Shown here: positions 1-8,847 of the stretch, in pieces
Layout: each line of letters begins with the position of its first letter
Position numbering within the stretch: position 1 is the stretch's first letter
NCBI GenBank assembly: GCA_016710065.1
Contig: JADJLP010000010.1
Span: 673,485-737,484, forward strand
Direction: 5' to 3'
DNA from: Candidatus Ideonella esbjergensis
GTDB lineage: Bacteria > Pseudomonadota > Gammaproteobacteria > Burkholderiales > Burkholderiaceae_C
Length of the DNA: 64,000 nt
Notes under the pieces: model-generated
What the model was told of the DNA's origin: nothing
The model's input: the letters and a program-made list of their open reading frames with translations, nothing else
The model's database searches: none
Program-made: the position numbers and the translations under genes

Positions 1-2
1 GC

Positions 3-857
3 CAAGGCGCGATCGACGTTGCCGACCCGCGGGCAGAAGAGTGGAGAGTCCGGATCACGATGCTAATGCAGGATCCACGTTTTTTGACCCGGACGCGAAG
101 CGTGGGCCGCATCGATGTAGATGAGGCACATGTCGGGACCGGTTTTGTGGTCGGCCCTGGCCTGATCCTGACGAACCGGCATGTACTCCAGGCGTTTGCA
201 GCACCGGTCCCTCGGCGCAACGATCCAAGCCGATGGGTGCTCACTGCGGACGACGTGACGATCGACTTCGCAGAAGAACCCAGCCCGGCCACGGCAGCCA
301 GCCGCTTCAAGATCAAGGGTGTCATCGGCGCCGGGGCACTGGAGATCGACGAGGACCGCATCTACTTTGACCGGCTGGATGCCGCGCTGCTGGAAGTGGA
401 AGCGAGCAACACATCGGGCAGCCTGCTGCCGCCGCCCATCGATCTGGTCCGCGATCCTGCCAAGATCGCGCGGCGCAAGGAGATCATGGTGGTGGGCTAT
501 CCGGCCAGGCCGGCCACGCTGCCAACGACGGAGTCGGGCGACATCGACATGGCAGTCGCCAAGCGCCTGGTCGAACTGTTCGGTGCCGACTACGGCAACA
601 AGTACGCCTCTCCCGGCGAGATCGACCTGACCACCGGCGGCATCCCCGGTGACACGCCCCACTGGACCATGACTCACGACGCGACCACGCTCGGCGGCAA
701 CTCGGGCTCGTGCGTGATCGGCTTCGATGAGCCACTGGCAGTCTTGGGACTGCACTTCGGTGGCAGCTGGCGTCGGGAGAACTACGCCCACGTCGTCACC
801 GCCCTGTCGCGCGACGGAAACTTCCTGACCGATCCGGCGCTGCGCTGGATCCCCTGA
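3..857 (+). CDS. trypsin-like (S1/V8-type) serine peptidase, probably 5' partial
   Basis: The protein contains a chymotrypsin-fold serine peptidase domain. The catalytic His lies in TGFVVGPGLILTNRHVL, the Asp in FDRLDAALLEVE and the Ser in GNSGSCVIGF. The reading frame is open to the left window edge, so the annotated ATG at 60 (or 66) may be internal and an N-terminal domain may be missing. There is no signal peptide in the visible part, so a cytoplasmic location is likely unless the missing part carries one. It lies 58 bases upstream of a DNA/RNA non-specific endonuclease on the same strand. Trypsin-like domains are known next to or fused with such nucleases in bacterial conflict systems. 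I infer that the pair works together, for example with the peptidase processing the nuclease. The family call is firm; the role is inference. Confidence 0.85.
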   Translation, partial: QGAIDVADPRAEEWRVRITMLMQDPRFLTRTRSVGRIDVDEAHVGTGFVVGPGLILTNRHVLQAFAAPVPRRNDPSRWVLTADDVTIDFAEEPSPATAASRFKIKGVIGAGALEIDEDRIYFDRLDAALLEVEASNTSGSLLPPPIDLVRDPAKIARRKEIMVVGYPARPATLPTTESGDIDMAVAKRLVELFGADYGNKYASPGEIDLTTGGIPGDTPHWTMTHDATTLGGNSGSCVIGFDEPLAVLGLHFGGSWRRENYAHVVTALSRDGNFLTDPALRWIP

Positions 858-915
858 ATCGAACCAGCCACTCCTGGCGATTCCGCCCTCCCACCTGACC
901 TACAGAGAGGACCTT

Positions 916-1863
916 ATGGCAATCGACCTGCAACACCGCCCCCGCTTGGAAACGATGCAGCGGCTACGGCCGGATGGGGATGAACCGCCGCGGCCGGAGT
1001 CGGCGCTCGAGGCCAGGCGCCGCCAGCCTCGCATAACGCCGCCCGAGGTGTTCGAAGGCCGGGATGGCTATGTGGAAGACTTTCTAGGCGAGTTCGTGGT
1101 GCCTTGGCCCGAGCCACGCGGCCGCAGGGCTCGCGATGTCCAAGCGTTGCCGGACGGGAGCCGGCTGCTCACCTACGCGCACTTCTCGGTGATGATGTCC
1201 AAGTCGCGCCGGATCGCCATGTGTGTAGGCGTCAACATCTCCGGCGGCGAGTCGGTGAAGATCGAGCGGACCGCTGACAAGTGGGCGCTCGATGGTCGAC
1301 TTCCTGTCGAGTCCCAGGTGGGTGAGGATCTCTATGCCGACAACCTTCTGGACCGAGGCCACCTTGTGAGACGTGAAGACCCCAACTGGGGGAGCGACGC
1401 CGAGACTGCCAACGAGGACACCTTCCACTTCACCAACTGCGCACCGCAGATGGCCGCGTTCAACCAGAAGACCTGGCTGAGCCTCGAGGACTACGTTCTC
1501 AAGAACACACGCCAGTGGAAAGAGCGCGTCACCGTCTTCTCCGGTCCGGTGTTCCGGGAGGACGATCGCGACTACCGCGGCGTGCTGATCCCCACGGCAT
1601 TCTGGAAAGTCGTAGCCTTCCTCTCTGACGACCTGAAGCCTTCGGCCACGGCATACATGATCGACCAGTCCCGTGAGCTGGGTTCTCTGGAAGCTGCCTT
1701 CGGACGGTTCAAGACCTATCAGCGCAGCATTGCGCGGATCGAGGAACTGACTGATCTGGACTTCGGAGACCTGAAGAACTACGACGGCTTCACGAACGAG
1801 GAGCGTGCGAGCGGCACGCGGATCGAGGCGGTGATCGAGCGCGCCTCGGACATTCGTACCTGA
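916..1863 (+). CDS. DNA/RNA non-specific endonuclease (NUC1/EndoG family)
   Basis: This 315-residue protein has the signature DRGH motif (LLDRGHLVRREDPNWG). It is followed about 30 residues later by FHFTNCAPQMAAFNQ, with the metal-binding Asn, and then a Trp-rich segment. This is the beta-beta-alpha-Me nuclease fold that cuts DNA and RNA without sequence specificity. About 85 N-terminal residues before the nuclease core are charged and Pro/Arg-rich and could be an inhibitory or cleavable segment; that is inference. There is no signal peptide, so self-DNA would be at risk if the enzyme were always active. A GAGAGGACC ribosome site sits just before the ATG. It follows the trypsin-like gene closely and precedes a subtilisin gene, which supports proteolytic control. 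Confidence 0.9.
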   Translation: MAIDLQHRPRLETMQRLRPDGDEPPRPESALEARRRQPRITPPEVFEGRDGYVEDFLGEFVVPWPEPRGRRARDVQALPDGSRLLTYAHFSVMMSKSRRIAMCVGVNISGGESVKIERTADKWALDGRLPVESQVGEDLYADNLLDRGHLVRREDPNWGSDAETANEDTFHFTNCAPQMAAFNQKTWLSLEDYVLKNTRQWKERVTVFSGPVFREDDRDYRGVLIPTAFWKVVAFLSDDLKPSATAYMIDQSRELGSLEAAFGRFKTYQRSIARIEELTDLDFGDLKNYDGFTNEERASGTRIEAVIERASDIRT

Positions 1864-1872
1864 GAAGCTGCG

Positions 1873-2379
1873 ATGAGGAAGCGATGCGTACCCCTGGGGA
1901 TAGCCTCAGCCGCACTGGCTTTCGCTGCGGGAAACGCATCCCCGCAGGCGACCTGCAAACCGATTGAGATGCGCTCGGCCGAGTTGAAGCAGTTGCTCGG
2001 GACGGTCCTCGGAGACCTCAAGCCGCTCGCCCAGAGCTATGACGCGAGACTGGATCCCAGCAAGCCCGACTGCTACGTGAACATCAGCGTCAGGGCTGCA
2101 GGAATCCCTCCTCTCGTGCCTCCCTGCGAGTTGCGCGCCTGCTCCGTGCCCGTGACATCGGGTCGCCGGATCGCGCTCAAGGAGTTCAGGGTCGCCGGCT
2201 GCGATGCGCTGTTTGGTGCCCTGGGCGTCTCAAGGCGCGTTCCGACCTCGTTCGCGGACGCGAGTGCGAAGATCTCGAGCCATTGCGGCTCCGACGCGTT
2301 TGAGTTCAAGTCGGTCTCCCTGCAGGAGCGTCGTGGTGAGCCCGCCGCGGTCATTGAGCTCAAACCTTTGCAACCTTAG
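1873..2379 (+). CDS. small secreted protein of unknown function
   Basis: The 168-residue product starts with a charged MRKR then a hydrophobic stretch ending in ASPQA, a good Sec signal peptide. The mature part has at least seven cysteines (for example near DCYVN, PCELRACS, GCDALF and HCGSD), so it is probably disulfide-bonded in the periplasm or outside the cell. I recognise no family. It starts 9 bases after the nuclease gene and ends 8 bases before the subtilisin gene, so it is very likely co-transcribed with both. It could be a propeptide-like inhibitor, a substrate or a sensor for the peptidases. Nothing in the sequence decides between these. Confidence 0.7.
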   Translation: MRKRCVPLGIASAALAFAAGNASPQATCKPIEMRSAELKQLLGTVLGDLKPLAQSYDARLDPSKPDCYVNISVRAAGIPPLVPPCELRACSVPVTSGRRIALKEFRVAGCDALFGALGVSRRVPTSFADASAKISSHCGSDAFEFKSVSLQERRGEPAAVIELKPLQP

Positions 2380-2387
2380 AAGACACC

Positions 2388-3581
2388 GTGAAGACAGTCG
2401 TACTGATTCGCGCCCGTCCATCTCGGGTCGACGGCACCATGCTTGTCAGCGCCGAGGGAGCGAGCCCCACGAAGCAGCAACCCGAACTTCGTGTCCAGGT
2501 CAGGGACATCCTGAGCCACAAGGACCTGTCCGATCTGCAGCGCGATCCCGATGTCGAAGCGGCTGCCCCTTCGATGCCGATTCGCTTGATAAGCACGGCC
2601 AGCCTCGGTATGCCGTTGCCGGTCGAGAGCCGCGATTCGGCCGCCTGGGGCATCAAGGCGGTCGGCGCTTCCGACAGCGCGCGTACCGGAAAGGGCGTCA
2701 AGGTCGCGATCCTGGACACTGGCCTGTGCAGGAGTCACCCTGCGTTCAAGGATCCGGACATTAGAGTCACGCCACGCAACTTCGTGGGTGGTGACCCATT
2801 GGACGTGACAGACTTCGACGGACATGGTACGCACTGTGCTGGAGTCATCTTCGGCCGAGACGTCGATGGCATGCGGATCGGGGTTGCGCGAGGCATAACC
2901 GATGTCCTGATAGGCAAGGTCGTCGGCGGCGAGGGGCCCACGTTGGACGGACTGGCCGATGCGATCAACTGGGCGCACCTGGAAGGTGCTCATGTCCTGT
3001 CGATGTCGCTTGGCATCGACTTCGAAGCGCATCGACAGGCGTTCATCGATCAAGGCATGCCTGGGCCGCAGGCAACCTCGATGGCGCTTGTTGACTACGC
3101 CGCGTGCATCCGCCTCTTCGACCGACTCGCGGAGCATGTCGGAGACCGGCACCATACCCATAGAGGTATGCTGATCGTCGCCGCCGCCGGGAACGAAAGC
3201 AACAGGCCCATCTATCGCGTCAAGGTCGCGCCGCCCGCGGGCGCCTCCGGCGTCCTTTCCGTAGGCGCCGTGGGCATGGGCGGGCGCGGACAACTCGAGG
3301 TGGCCGCGTTCTCCAACCACGGCCCCTGGTTCTGCGCGCCAGGCGTGGGGATCGTCTCAGCATCCAAGGATGGCGGGCTCGAGTCCAGAGACGGGACAAG
3401 CATGGCCGTTCCGCATGTCGCCGGTGTCGCGGCACTGTGGGCGCAGGCCAGGATTGCGACCTCCAGACCGGGGACCTTCGAGGCCGACAGGGTTCTTCGT
3501 GACATCGAAGACCACCTGAAGCGAATCGAAGGAGCTGATCCCGACGACGTCGGTGGAGGCTTGGTTCAGGCCCCGGGCTAG
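2388..3581 (+). CDS. subtilisin-like serine peptidase (S8)
   Basis: A 397-residue subtilase starting at GTG. The catalytic triad is visible: Asp110 in KVAILDTGL, His146 in DFDGHGTHCAG and Ser338 in GTSMAVPHVAG. The oxyanion-hole Asn lies in VAAAGNESN. The first 90 residues resemble an I9-like propeptide region rather than a secretion signal, and no clear signal peptide is present. It may therefore act in the cytoplasm or rely on another export route. It lies between the small secreted gene and a membrane trypsin gene, all on one strand with 8-12 base gaps. Subtilases paired with trypsin-like peptidases are found in predicted bacterial immune gene sets, so a role in an activation cascade is plausible but inferred. 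Confidence 0.9.
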   Translation: MKTVVLIRARPSRVDGTMLVSAEGASPTKQQPELRVQVRDILSHKDLSDLQRDPDVEAAAPSMPIRLISTASLGMPLPVESRDSAAWGIKAVGASDSARTGKGVKVAILDTGLCRSHPAFKDPDIRVTPRNFVGGDPLDVTDFDGHGTHCAGVIFGRDVDGMRIGVARGITDVLIGKVVGGEGPTLDGLADAINWAHLEGAHVLSMSLGIDFEAHRQAFIDQGMPGPQATSMALVDYAACIRLFDRLAEHVGDRHHTHRGMLIVAAAGNESNRPIYRVKVAPPAGASGVLSVGAVGMGGRGQLEVAAFSNHGPWFCAPGVGIVSASKDGGLESRDGTSMAVPHVAGVAALWAQARIATSRPGTFEADRVLRDIEDHLKRIEGADPDDVGGGLVQAPG

Positions 3582-3593
3582 GTCGATGCCCGC

Positions 3594-5042
3594 ATGAGTG
3601 CGGCCCCGCAGAGGCGGACTCGATACGGAAGGAGCGCCGGCGTTGCGGCGATCGCGTCCGGTGATCGCCACGTAGGTATGGCCATGGTTATCGGTCGGCG
3701 CTCGGTTCTGACCTGCGCCCACGTGGTGAACGAAGCTCTAGGGCACGCTGGGGCGTCCACACCAAAGCCGTCAGGTCTCGTGCGTATCGTGTTCCCGCTC
3801 GCGGCTGTCCAGTCGGAGCGCCTGGCAAGTGTCAGCACGTGGATCCCGGTGCAGCGTGGAAACAAGCCAGGCGATGTTGCGCTTCTCTTGCTGGAGCATG
3901 ACGAAGCGGACATCCCTCCAGACGTCGGTATCGCAGACTTCGCCGACATCACGGGGCGAACCATCGACCAGGATCGTCTGGGCGTGTACGGAATCCGTGG
4001 CGGAGAGTCCATTGGCCAGCACGTGCAGGCACGCTTCGTAGGCGACGCGGGTGCCGCGATGACCCAGCTCGACAGCACGGATGTAGCGGGCCAGCTGATC
4101 CGCGCGGGCTTCAGCGGCGGAGGAGTCTTCGATGAGCGCGAGCAGGCGATAGTCGGAATGGTCCAGCGCGTCAAGGCGAGTGTCGATCCCCCATCGCATG
4201 GCGCCGCCACAAAGGTAGAGGCATCGACTGCAGCACTGGCATTGAGTTCTGCGCAGTTGAAGGCCCTCGTGCCGGACCTGCGCGTCGAGCAGCGCGGGCG
4301 GCCTGCGTGGTTCCCTGCAACTTGGCCCCTCTCCGCGCTCATGCTGTTGCTCGCGTGCGTGTCGCACTTCTGGGTGAGCCAGGGCGGCCGCGGGTGGATC
4401 GCGAAACTCGCACTCGAAAGCGAACACCTTCAAATCGCCGCCTTCTACGGCATGCACATACTGGCGCTGCTTGGCCCTGGCGTGGCGTGGCTGCTTTGGC
4501 AGTACAGCCGCGATTTCAGTCTTGGCCACTGGTCGCGGCGCATACCTCCCTTCCCTCTGTGCCGCGAGAGCTGGCGTCCAGGCCTCCGAGTGGGGATGAG
4601 CACGACCGTGATCGCGCTGTTCATCGTGCTGCCGCTTTACGCTCAGGGGCACTTCCTGTTGAAGTTTCATGGCCAGGGCCATGTCTTCGCTCACGTCTCG
4701 ACGTTTGGCAAAGCGGCGTGGACAGGCGTAGAGCCCGATTGCGTCGTCAAGGGCGACTTCTGCAGACACCCTCAAGCTGGGCGGTACGCCTTCATGACCG
4801 GGGCGAAAAGCATTGCCAGCCACTTCGACCACGCATACGTTTACGGAGAGCGGCGAAAGGATTCGACAGAGGAGGCACTGACGTACTTCCCGGTCGTTCA
4901 GCCCCTAGTTGTGTTGGCGCTGACTGCCTTGTGGGTGGTTCTACTCGTCCTCTGGGGTATCGGTGTTTTGCGCACCCCAGGCCCAGACTCGGGCAGCGGC
5001 GAAGGGCGTTCAAGGCAGACAGCAGCAGGCGCAGCGAGTTGA
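3594..5042 (+). CDS. membrane-anchored trypsin-like peptidase with four predicted TM helices
   Basis: Residues 25-200 form a trypsin-like domain: His43 in VLTCAHVV, Asp94 in NKPGDVALLLL and Ser174 in AGFSGGGVFDE. The Ser motif reads GFSGGG rather than the usual GxSGGP. The C-terminal half carries four hydrophobic segments: LSALMLLLACVSHF, a helix around MHILALLGPGVAWLL, one around TVIALFIVLPLYA, and one around VVLALTALWVVLLVLW. A roughly 70-residue soluble loop lies between the third and fourth. There is no N-terminal signal, so the protease domain probably faces the cytoplasm; this is inferred. It follows the subtilisin gene by 12 bases. It could be a membrane receptor whose protease is switched by the membrane part. 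Confidence 0.8.
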   Translation: MSAAPQRRTRYGRSAGVAAIASGDRHVGMAMVIGRRSVLTCAHVVNEALGHAGASTPKPSGLVRIVFPLAAVQSERLASVSTWIPVQRGNKPGDVALLLLEHDEADIPPDVGIADFADITGRTIDQDRLGVYGIRGGESIGQHVQARFVGDAGAAMTQLDSTDVAGQLIRAGFSGGGVFDEREQAIVGMVQRVKASVDPPSHGAATKVEASTAALALSSAQLKALVPDLRVEQRGRPAWFPATWPLSALMLLLACVSHFWVSQGGRGWIAKLALESEHLQIAAFYGMHILALLGPGVAWLLWQYSRDFSLGHWSRRIPPFPLCRESWRPGLRVGMSTTVIALFIVLPLYAQGHFLLKFHGQGHVFAHVSTFGKAAWTGVEPDCVVKGDFCRHPQAGRYAFMTGAKSIASHFDHAYVYGERRKDSTEEALTYFPVVQPLVVLALTALWVVLLVLWGIGVLRTPGPDSGSGEGRSRQTAAGAAS

Positions 5043-5250
5043 TCCGCAGATCCTCCTGGTCTGCCCGCTTGGTTGCGGCCTTGTGCGGCTACCCTCCGAG
5101 ATGGGCTGATCGAACTGCCTCAGGCGGGCCGTCTGGATTCGCGCAGCATCTCCAAAGTGTCAGGAAGACAACGCATCAATAGCATTCGGGACGGATATCG
5201 ACCACGCCGGTGGCACGATATGGGGTCCGAACTTCGTATCGCCAACCAGG

Positions 5251-6711
5251 ATGCCCGGGTCTGTATCACTCGTGGTGCGAACGCTCGCGAGCCTCAATGG
5301 CTCACCCGACGCTGCCGTACCCACTGCTGCGCTTAGGGAGTACTTCCGGTCCTTTGACATCGATCTCTCTTTCGACCTCGGCCCGCCCTTGAGCGAAGAC
5401 CCGACCGATTCCACGGACTCGATCCGCAGTTTTCTGGCGGGTCATTCGCCCCCGTTCGGCCAGGGCGGATCCGGCGTGCTCGTTGTCGCGGACATCGGCT
5501 TCCTCGGCTCCCTGGTCAACGGCATGCTGCTCGATGCAGAACGGCGCGGGGCATGCGCGGTCTTCACCCAGGCCACTGGATTCGCGTTCGGCAGCGCGGA
5601 CAGCAGGTTCGAGATCTACGCGCACGAGATCGGCCATCTCGTCAATCTCACGCACGAGGACGCAGATGCGGAGTTCACGACCACCATGGACACTTGGGAC
5701 GAGCGCTCGGAGGTCGACGACCGCGCCAAGGTCTGGACCGAGGCTATCGCCCTCGGCCCAGTGCAATTCGCGAATCGCCTGCGCGGCTTCTTCGGTGATG
5801 GGGCACGACGGCCTCTCGGATTGCCGATGTCGCAAACTTGTTGCGACAAGCTTGTCGGCTCGCCCGCGTCGAACCTGGAACCCTGGCGCTCACCCTTCGT
5901 CGGAGGAGATGTCCAGGACTCCAGTGACGGACCTCTGCGGTGCGAGATCGAAGTCCACGGTCAATCGTTGACCGTGGGTCAACCACTGGACTTCACCGTG
6001 ACCCTGAGTCTGTTGCCGGAAGCCGGTCCGCAGGTAATTCCGGCGGTACTTGAGCGCACAAGCGGTGAACTGGTGATCCAACTTCAGCGGCCCGACGGAC
6101 AACTGCGGATCCTGCACCCCAGGCAGCTCAGTTGTACGGCTGCACGGCGCCGCCTTCGCCCTCGGCAGAAAATCCGGCGACACGATTCACTCATCAGCGA
6201 CTGCAGCGACCTCGTCTTTCCCATCCCGGGGCGATACCGTGTCCGTGCACTGGTCCCGAAGACCGGATCACGCAGTGCCTGGGTGGCGATAGATGTAGAG
6301 CCGGCGTCAGGGGCACTGGCGGAGCCGGCAATGCTGGAGTTTCTGCGGCGCGGCATGCCTGGCGGCGCCGACGCACACTGGCGGCAACTGGACGGAGTCA
6401 TCGCCGACACCGCTCTGGCTCCAGAGACTCGCGCCGACTTCGCGAGCCGAGCGGCCGGACGCGGACGCCGTGCATTCGACCCACTGCGGCAGTTTCGTGC
6501 CGTGGCCTCTCCTGCCGTCGCTCAGCAAGATGCCCTTCGCCGCGTTGCATACCTTCGTCGGAACGGTACAAACGCCGCATCACTGCATCAGGCGATAGAC
6601 CACGCCCAACGCCTGTTCGCGGCAGCCGATGCCGAGCACCCCACCCTGGACTATCTCGCGCACCTCAGGCGCAGAATGCTACTCACGCAAAAAGGCAGGG
6701 CAAAGAGATGA
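5251..6711 (+). CDS. predicted zinc metallopeptidase (HEXXH zincin) with C-terminal unknown region
   Basis: The motif HEIGHLVNLTH at residues 125-135 fits HEXXHXXXXXH, the metzincin zinc site, with Asn where Gly is most common. About 350 further residues follow. They include a beta-rich segment around 225-330 and an Arg-rich C-terminal helical region. The ATG at 5251 has a poor ribosome site, and the frame stays open back to a stop at 5107. The true start is therefore uncertain and may use a rare codon. The stop TGA overlaps the start of the next gene (ATGA at 6708-6711), so expression is translationally coupled to the lipoproteins. Family-level function is a zinc-dependent peptidase; the substrate is unknown. 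Confidence 0.65.
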   Translation: MPGSVSLVVRTLASLNGSPDAAVPTAALREYFRSFDIDLSFDLGPPLSEDPTDSTDSIRSFLAGHSPPFGQGGSGVLVVADIGFLGSLVNGMLLDAERRGACAVFTQATGFAFGSADSRFEIYAHEIGHLVNLTHEDADAEFTTTMDTWDERSEVDDRAKVWTEAIALGPVQFANRLRGFFGDGARRPLGLPMSQTCCDKLVGSPASNLEPWRSPFVGGDVQDSSDGPLRCEIEVHGQSLTVGQPLDFTVTLSLLPEAGPQVIPAVLERTSGELVIQLQRPDGQLRILHPRQLSCTAARRRLRPRQKIRRHDSLISDCSDLVFPIPGRYRVRALVPKTGSRSAWVAIDVEPASGALAEPAMLEFLRRGMPGGADAHWRQLDGVIADTALAPETRADFASRAAGRGRRAFDPLRQFRAVASPAVAQQDALRRVAYLRRNGTNAASLHQAIDHAQRLFAAADAEHPTLDYLAHLRRRMLLTQKGRAKR

Positions 6712-8180
6712 GATCGGAAATCTGGACTGCGATCGCGGCCCTCGGGGCAGTACTGACCTTGGCAGGCTGCACGACGACGTATGTCGGCCAGAAGCTGGAT
6801 CCGGACGGAAAGCTGACCAAACCCGGTGGAGTGCCGTTCGTCCTGACGAAGCCCGAGTACACGGTGGCTGTCACTGCAGACGCGGGGGACGCGACGAAGC
6901 CTGTCTACACGCTGACCGTCCAGTACGTACCCGATGCCACGCAGCGCTTCACCGTCGCGCTCGACCCCGCCCTCTTCGTCAACGGCAAGCTCGATCTCGA
7001 TCTTGGAAGCAGCGGGAATCTGACTGGAGCTGCCGCGACGACCAGTACTCGCGTCATCGACACCTTCGGATCGCTTGTTGGTCTAGCGCTCAAGGCTCAG
7101 TCGACAGGGTTGCTCGACGCAGGATCGACTCTGTCTGCGTACAAGGCAGCGGTAAAGAGCACCGATGATCCTGGTTGCCCGTCGGTGTCGAGCTCCATCG
7201 ACGAGTTCGAACAGGAAGCGGGGAGGGAAGTCGGTACTCAGATGAACGCCAAGCGCTTGCAAGCAGAATGGGTTGGCGAGCGGCTGCACTACATAGATCA
7301 GTCTCAGCGCAACTGCATGACGGCCGTTGTGGCGAAGAGCATCAAGGAAAAGCAGGAGGACCTCAGCGAGGGCATTTACAAGAAGGCACTTGAAGCCTCT
7401 GAGGCAGTCGCCAAGGACAACGCCGAGTTGGCGCTGCTGAACCGCCAGATCAAGGCCGAGGTCGCGGCCTTGAACGAGGACGGCCTGTCCAAGATCGCTG
7501 ATGGACTGAACGGCAAGCCAGTTCCCTTCACCTTGGCGCAGTCTGCGGCCCGCGCCGGCGAACAGTTCGTCAGGCTGCGACTTGCAGGTCGATTTGCGAG
7601 ATCGCTGGCGGACATGTCTCCTGATGTCTGGCGCGCTCGCCATCTTGCGTATCTTGAGCGCAAGATCGCGCAATGCGCAGGCGAAGCACTGCTACCAGGC
7701 TCGGCGTCGGCGTGTGGTCAGGGCCCAAAGATCGCGGAACGTGTCGCTGCCTTGAAGTCCGATTGGGCTCGAACGCTTGGCGAGTCAGGGCTTGTTGAGC
7801 GTGTCGCGCGGATTGATGTTCTGCTATCCGATGTGAGGACAACCCCTGCCGCTGCGCCAGGGCGGCTTGGAGCCGTCGAAGAACACGTCAAGCTTCGCGA
7901 AGAGCGTGATCGGCTTCAAGCCCGCATTGACCAGTTGCGCAGCGATCTGATCGGCAAGAACAAGGTGGTCGCCCTTGCGCCTGCCGCTCCGAAGGCTTCT
8001 AAAGTCGAGCCGCGTCCCAACGTACCGGTCACGCTGGTCAAGGCGGCCTATGTGACGGCCGTGAACGCCAAACCAGCCGACTACAAGGATGCTGCCCTAC
8101 CCGAGTTCGTGCTCGTGCTCGAGCCCGACAACGCTGCAGCCGTCTCTGCGTTGCCGACACCTGAAGGGGGCAAGAAGTGA
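6708..8180 (+). CDS. lipoprotein of unknown function, coiled-coil rich
   Basis: I choose the ATG at 6708 because it overlaps the upstream stop (ATGA) and begins a typical lipoprotein signal: MRSEIWTAIAALG, then a hydrophobic core, then the lipobox LAGC. The mature 470-residue protein is probably lipid-anchored facing the periplasm. A long Glu/Lys/Ala-rich helical stretch (about residues 180-300) and a second helical stretch near residues 370-420 look like coiled coils. The C-terminus may be a small beta domain. The next lipoprotein starts inside its stop codon (GTGA), so the two are made together and may form a complex. No family is recognised. Upstream in-frame extension to 6132 is only open frame over the metallopeptidase gene. 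Confidence 0.75.
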   Translation: MRSEIWTAIAALGAVLTLAGCTTTYVGQKLDPDGKLTKPGGVPFVLTKPEYTVAVTADAGDATKPVYTLTVQYVPDATQRFTVALDPALFVNGKLDLDLGSSGNLTGAAATTSTRVIDTFGSLVGLALKAQSTGLLDAGSTLSAYKAAVKSTDDPGCPSVSSSIDEFEQEAGREVGTQMNAKRLQAEWVGERLHYIDQSQRNCMTAVVAKSIKEKQEDLSEGIYKKALEASEAVAKDNAELALLNRQIKAEVAALNEDGLSKIADGLNGKPVPFTLAQSAARAGEQFVRLRLAGRFARSLADMSPDVWRARHLAYLERKIAQCAGEALLPGSASACGQGPKIAERVAALKSDWARTLGESGLVERVARIDVLLSDVRTTPAAAPGRLGAVEEHVKLREERDRLQARIDQLRSDLIGKNKVVALAPAAPKASKVEPRPNVPVTLVKAAYVTAVNAKPADYKDAALPEFVLVLEPDNAAAVSALPTPEGGKK

Positions 8181-8836
8181 AAAGTGAGTCGCTTGCATTG
8201 AGACTCTGCGCATTGGCCACCTGTTGCGCGGCAATGTTGCTGGCGGCCGGTTGCTCGACTCAGGTCCGCGTCCACCCGCTCGAAAACAGGCTTGAGTCAG
8301 GCTCGGATGTGGACGGGTTACCTTTCCGCGCAATGCGGCGCTACAAGATCGCGTTGTACCGCCTGGTCGATGGCAAGTACGTTCAGGTCCAGGCGGACAA
8401 GGGAACTGCGTCCCTTCCTGATCCCGACCAGCTGTATCTCTTGAAGATGCGCGGCATGCCCTTGTCAGATGACACCGTGACGGTCACGCTGAACGACGAC
8501 AGCACCATCAAGAAGCTCGTCATCGATGCGAAAGGCAAAGACAAGGAGGCGGTGGATGCCCTCACCAAGGCCATCGGCGACGTCGACACTGCTCGCACGG
8601 CGCGTGACACGACGGCTGAGACGACTACCGCCACTGGCGAGGCGGCTCGCCTCGCCGCGCAGAAGGCGAGATTGGAGGCCGAGGTCGCCGCAGTGGAATT
8701 GGCCGCGTTGCCTGCCGATGCCACGGCGGTGGCCCGCAAGACGGCGGAGAACAAGGTCGCCAACCTGCGGCTGGAGGCCAATCAGAAGGCTAGGAAGGCT
8801 GGCCTGCCCCTTCCATTCCCCGAAGTCGGAACCTGA
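8177..8836 (+). CDS. lipoprotein of unknown function
   Basis: A GTG start at 8177 overlaps the previous stop (GTGA). The first 30 residues form a lipoprotein signal with the lipobox LAAGC. Residues 40-110 are a mixed alpha/beta domain (RRYKIALYRLVDG onward). The last 90 residues are an Ala/Glu/Lys-rich helix likely to form a coiled coil. Translation coupling with the larger lipoprotein upstream and the membrane protein 11 bases downstream suggests one envelope complex. No known family is recognised. Periplasmic-side lipid anchoring follows from the lipobox; everything about function is open. Confidence 0.75.
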   Translation: MKSESLALRLCALATCCAAMLLAAGCSTQVRVHPLENRLESGSDVDGLPFRAMRRYKIALYRLVDGKYVQVQADKGTASLPDPDQLYLLKMRGMPLSDDTVTVTLNDDSTIKKLVIDAKGKDKEAVDALTKAIGDVDTARTARDTTAETTTATGEAARLAAQKARLEAEVAAVELAALPADATAVARKTAENKVANLRLEANQKARKAGLPLPFPEVGT

Positions 8837-8847
8837 AAGGCGCGCGC

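Noticed and set aside
6132..8180. 682-codon version of the first lipoprotein
   Set aside because: The upstream part overlaps the metallopeptidase gene and would bury the signal peptide and lipobox; the ATG at 6708 is coupled to the upstream stop.
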